Below are positions 4,559 through 5,859 of a stretch of DNA of 5,859 nucleotides, in pieces. Each line of letters opens with the position of its first letter. The stretch's first letter is position 1. The notes beneath the pieces were generated by a model. That model was not told the DNA's origin. It saw nothing but the letters and a program-made list of their open reading frames with translations, and did no database searches. This DNA is from Taibaiella sp. (lineage in GTDB: Bacteria > Bacteroidota > Bacteroidia > Chitinophagales > Chitinophagaceae), in contig JACFNS010000174.1 in assembly GCA_019454705.1 (NCBI GenBank), forward strand, positions 1-5,859. The letters run 5' to 3'. A program made the position numbers and the translations under genes.

Positions 4559-5859
4559 CTATCTGATGAGCGTAACATTGCCTGTAAGCTGTTGTTGCTG
4601 CATCTTGCCGCGGGCACGGTATTGCACTACATAGACGTACACTCCCTGGGGCGCCCATGCAAAGTCACTACGACCGTTCCAGCCATCGCTGATGTTATTT
4701 GACTGAAAAACCATATTTCCCCACCTGTTATATATGCGAATGCTGAATTCATCAACAGGGCATTTGAGCAGGGGACGGAAAATGTTGTTGGCTGAGCCCG
4801 TAACAGGCGTAAACGCATTTGGAAAGACGATACAATCTTCGCAAGACTGATGGTAAACCCATATTGAATCTATGAAAGAGCCACAGTCGTTGCTGGCTGC
4901 ACGGCGGTATAGTCCTTCCCTGTCGGGCATTACACAGCAGCTGACACTGCCTGTGTTCCACTTGTAAGACACGCCGTCTGTATGCTTGCCTATTACCTGC
5001 AGGTCGTTTTCGCACATTAGGGCTTTATTGGCCAGCTCTTCGTGCGGGGTGTATTTCACCGATATGTTGACCGGCGATTTTTCACTTTCACATTTACCCA
5101 TGGTTTGGGTGATAAAAAGGGCATAGGTGCCCGGTTCGAATGTAACGACAGGGGGTTGCAGGGGGTTGCCAACAGTCCCGTTTGCATGTGTGTACCAGGT
5201 AATATTTTCGCCTGACACTGCGATTTGGGGGTATTCGACAAATTGGCATATCATAGTGTCGGCAGGAGCTGGCGGGGGTGTTGGGGGCTGGATATACACA
5301 TGAACCGAGTCTGTCTGTGTTCCGCATTTATTGTTTATGGTAAGTATATATAGTCCCGGTTGGGATACTGTGATATTCTCTGTTTGCTGCCCCGTGCTCC
5401 ACAGGTAGGTGCTGGCCAGCGGATAGGCGGGCTGTATGGTAACAGGTTGATTGTTACAATTTACCAGTTCCTTTCCCAGGTTGAGTACCGGCGCGGGCTT
5501 GTACTGTATGTTGAAACTATCTATATACGTAACACAACCGGTAGTGGCCACACACCAGTATTTGCCACTGCCGGTTACACTAATAGTTTCAGTACCGGCA
5601 CCATTGCTCCATTGATAATCGGCCTGCTGCACGGTACTGGCCAGGGTCATTTGCACAGGGGCGATAGTGCAATAGGATGTATCCATTACCCTGTACACCG
5701 TATCGGCACTGCTGATGGGCAGAACAGAAACATCATCGATATACAGGTAGCAGCGATAAACCGAAGCGGGATTAGGGACAGCAGGCGATACCGGCGCTAT
5801 TGCAGGTGCAGCACCATGATTGAACCAACCCAGTGTCAGCCATTCTTCGCCACCGGCAG
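4559..5859 (-). CDS. Secreted multidomain protein with Ig-like repeats and gliding-motility/type B T9SS sorting domain, C-terminal part
   Basis: The C-terminal 432 residues of a protein exported by the type IX secretion system; its start lies beyond the right edge. The frame is open to the window end, so the GTG at 5698 is not taken as the start. The first visible residues, GGEEWLTLGWF and YLYIDDVSV (up to about 45), resemble the end of a jelly-roll carbohydrate-binding-like domain. Ig/PKD-like repeats follow, marked by YQWSNG (about 81), YLWSTG (about 151), the divergent ITWYTHANG (about 219) and YKWNTG (about 298), each ending in a GxY strand and usually a Cys. A Pro-rich hinge (PPTPPPAPA) sits between the second and third. 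From about residue 342 is a CHU_C/type B sorting domain: VFPNAFTP, then RIYNRWGNMVFQS, DGWNG, APQGVYVYVVQY and a final LTGNVTLIR. This domain directs export and surface attachment or release. The cargo's role (adhesion, glycan binding) is inferred. Confidence 0.92.
   Translation of the reverse strand, partial: AGGEEWLTLGWFNHGAAPAIAPVSPAVPNPASVYRCYLYIDDVSVLPISSADTVYRVMDTSYCTIAPVQMTLASTVQQADYQWSNGAGTETISVTGSGKYWCVATTGCVTYIDSFNIQYKPAPVLNLGKELVNCNNQPVTIQPAYPLASTYLWSTGQQTENITVSQPGLYILTINNKCGTQTDSVHVYIQPPTPPPAPADTMICQFVEYPQIAVSGENITWYTHANGTVGNPLQPPVVTFEPGTYALFITQTMGKCESEKSPVNISVKYTPHEELANKALMCENDLQVIGKHTDGVSYKWNTGSVSCCVMPDREGLYRRAASNDCGSFIDSIWVYHQSCEDCIVFPNAFTPVTGSANNIFRPLLKCPVDEFSIRIYNRWGNMVFQSNNISDGWNGRSDFAWAPQGVYVYVVQYRARGKMQQQQLTGNVTLIR

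Noticed and set aside
5696..5698. GTG as the start of the surface protein
   Set aside because: The frame stays open for another 53 codons to the window edge and those codons encode plausible domain sequence (GGEEWLTLGWF, YLYIDDVSV), so this is an internal Val codon.

Overview
The window looks like chromosomal DNA from a member of the Bacteroidota, most likely a Chitinophagaceae-like organism. Three things point there. The DUF4290 gene followed directly by murA is a Bacteroidota arrangement. The large surface protein at the right edge ends in a gliding-motility/type B sorting domain of the type IX secretion system. The candidate promoters match the Bacteroidota -7 element TAnnTTTG rather than E. 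coli boxes, and no clear Shine-Dalgarno sequences precede the starts. The organism assignment is inferred from gene content only.

All five genes are on the minus strand, so transcription runs from right to left. From the right edge: (1) 4559-5859, the C-terminal 432 residues of a secreted multidomain protein (jelly-roll-like segment, Ig-like repeats, type B sorting domain), with its start outside the window; (2) 2350-4464, a complete FeoB ferrous iron transporter with no FeoA in view; (3) 1126-2187, a membrane sensor protein with an ethylene-receptor-like three-helix domain, a PAS domain and a histidine phosphoacceptor helix, but no ATPase domain; (4) 226-936, a DUF4290 protein with an Asn/Gln-rich tail; (5) 1-229, the first 76 residues of MurA, overlapping the DUF4290 gene by 4 bp (ATGA).

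The genes form at least three likely transcription units: the surface protein, feoB, the sensor, and DUF4290-murA. Each of the last three has a TAnnTTTG-like box upstream (4476-4483, 2281-2288, 1092-1099). Only DUF4290 and murA are clearly coupled. The others look like independent genes that happen to share orientation, and no pathway visibly joins iron uptake, the sensor and cell-wall synthesis.

No mobile element, CRISPR array, tRNA or rRNA was seen. The most interesting region is 2194-2260, the probable leader of the sensor gene. It holds three short perfect hairpins with mutually complementary loops, two of which are mutually exclusive, directly before the start codon. The sensor itself is also unusual: its ethylene-receptor-like domain lacks the copper-binding His, its H-box has Lys instead of Glu after the His, and it has no kinase catalytic domain. 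The rest is ordinary core-genome material.
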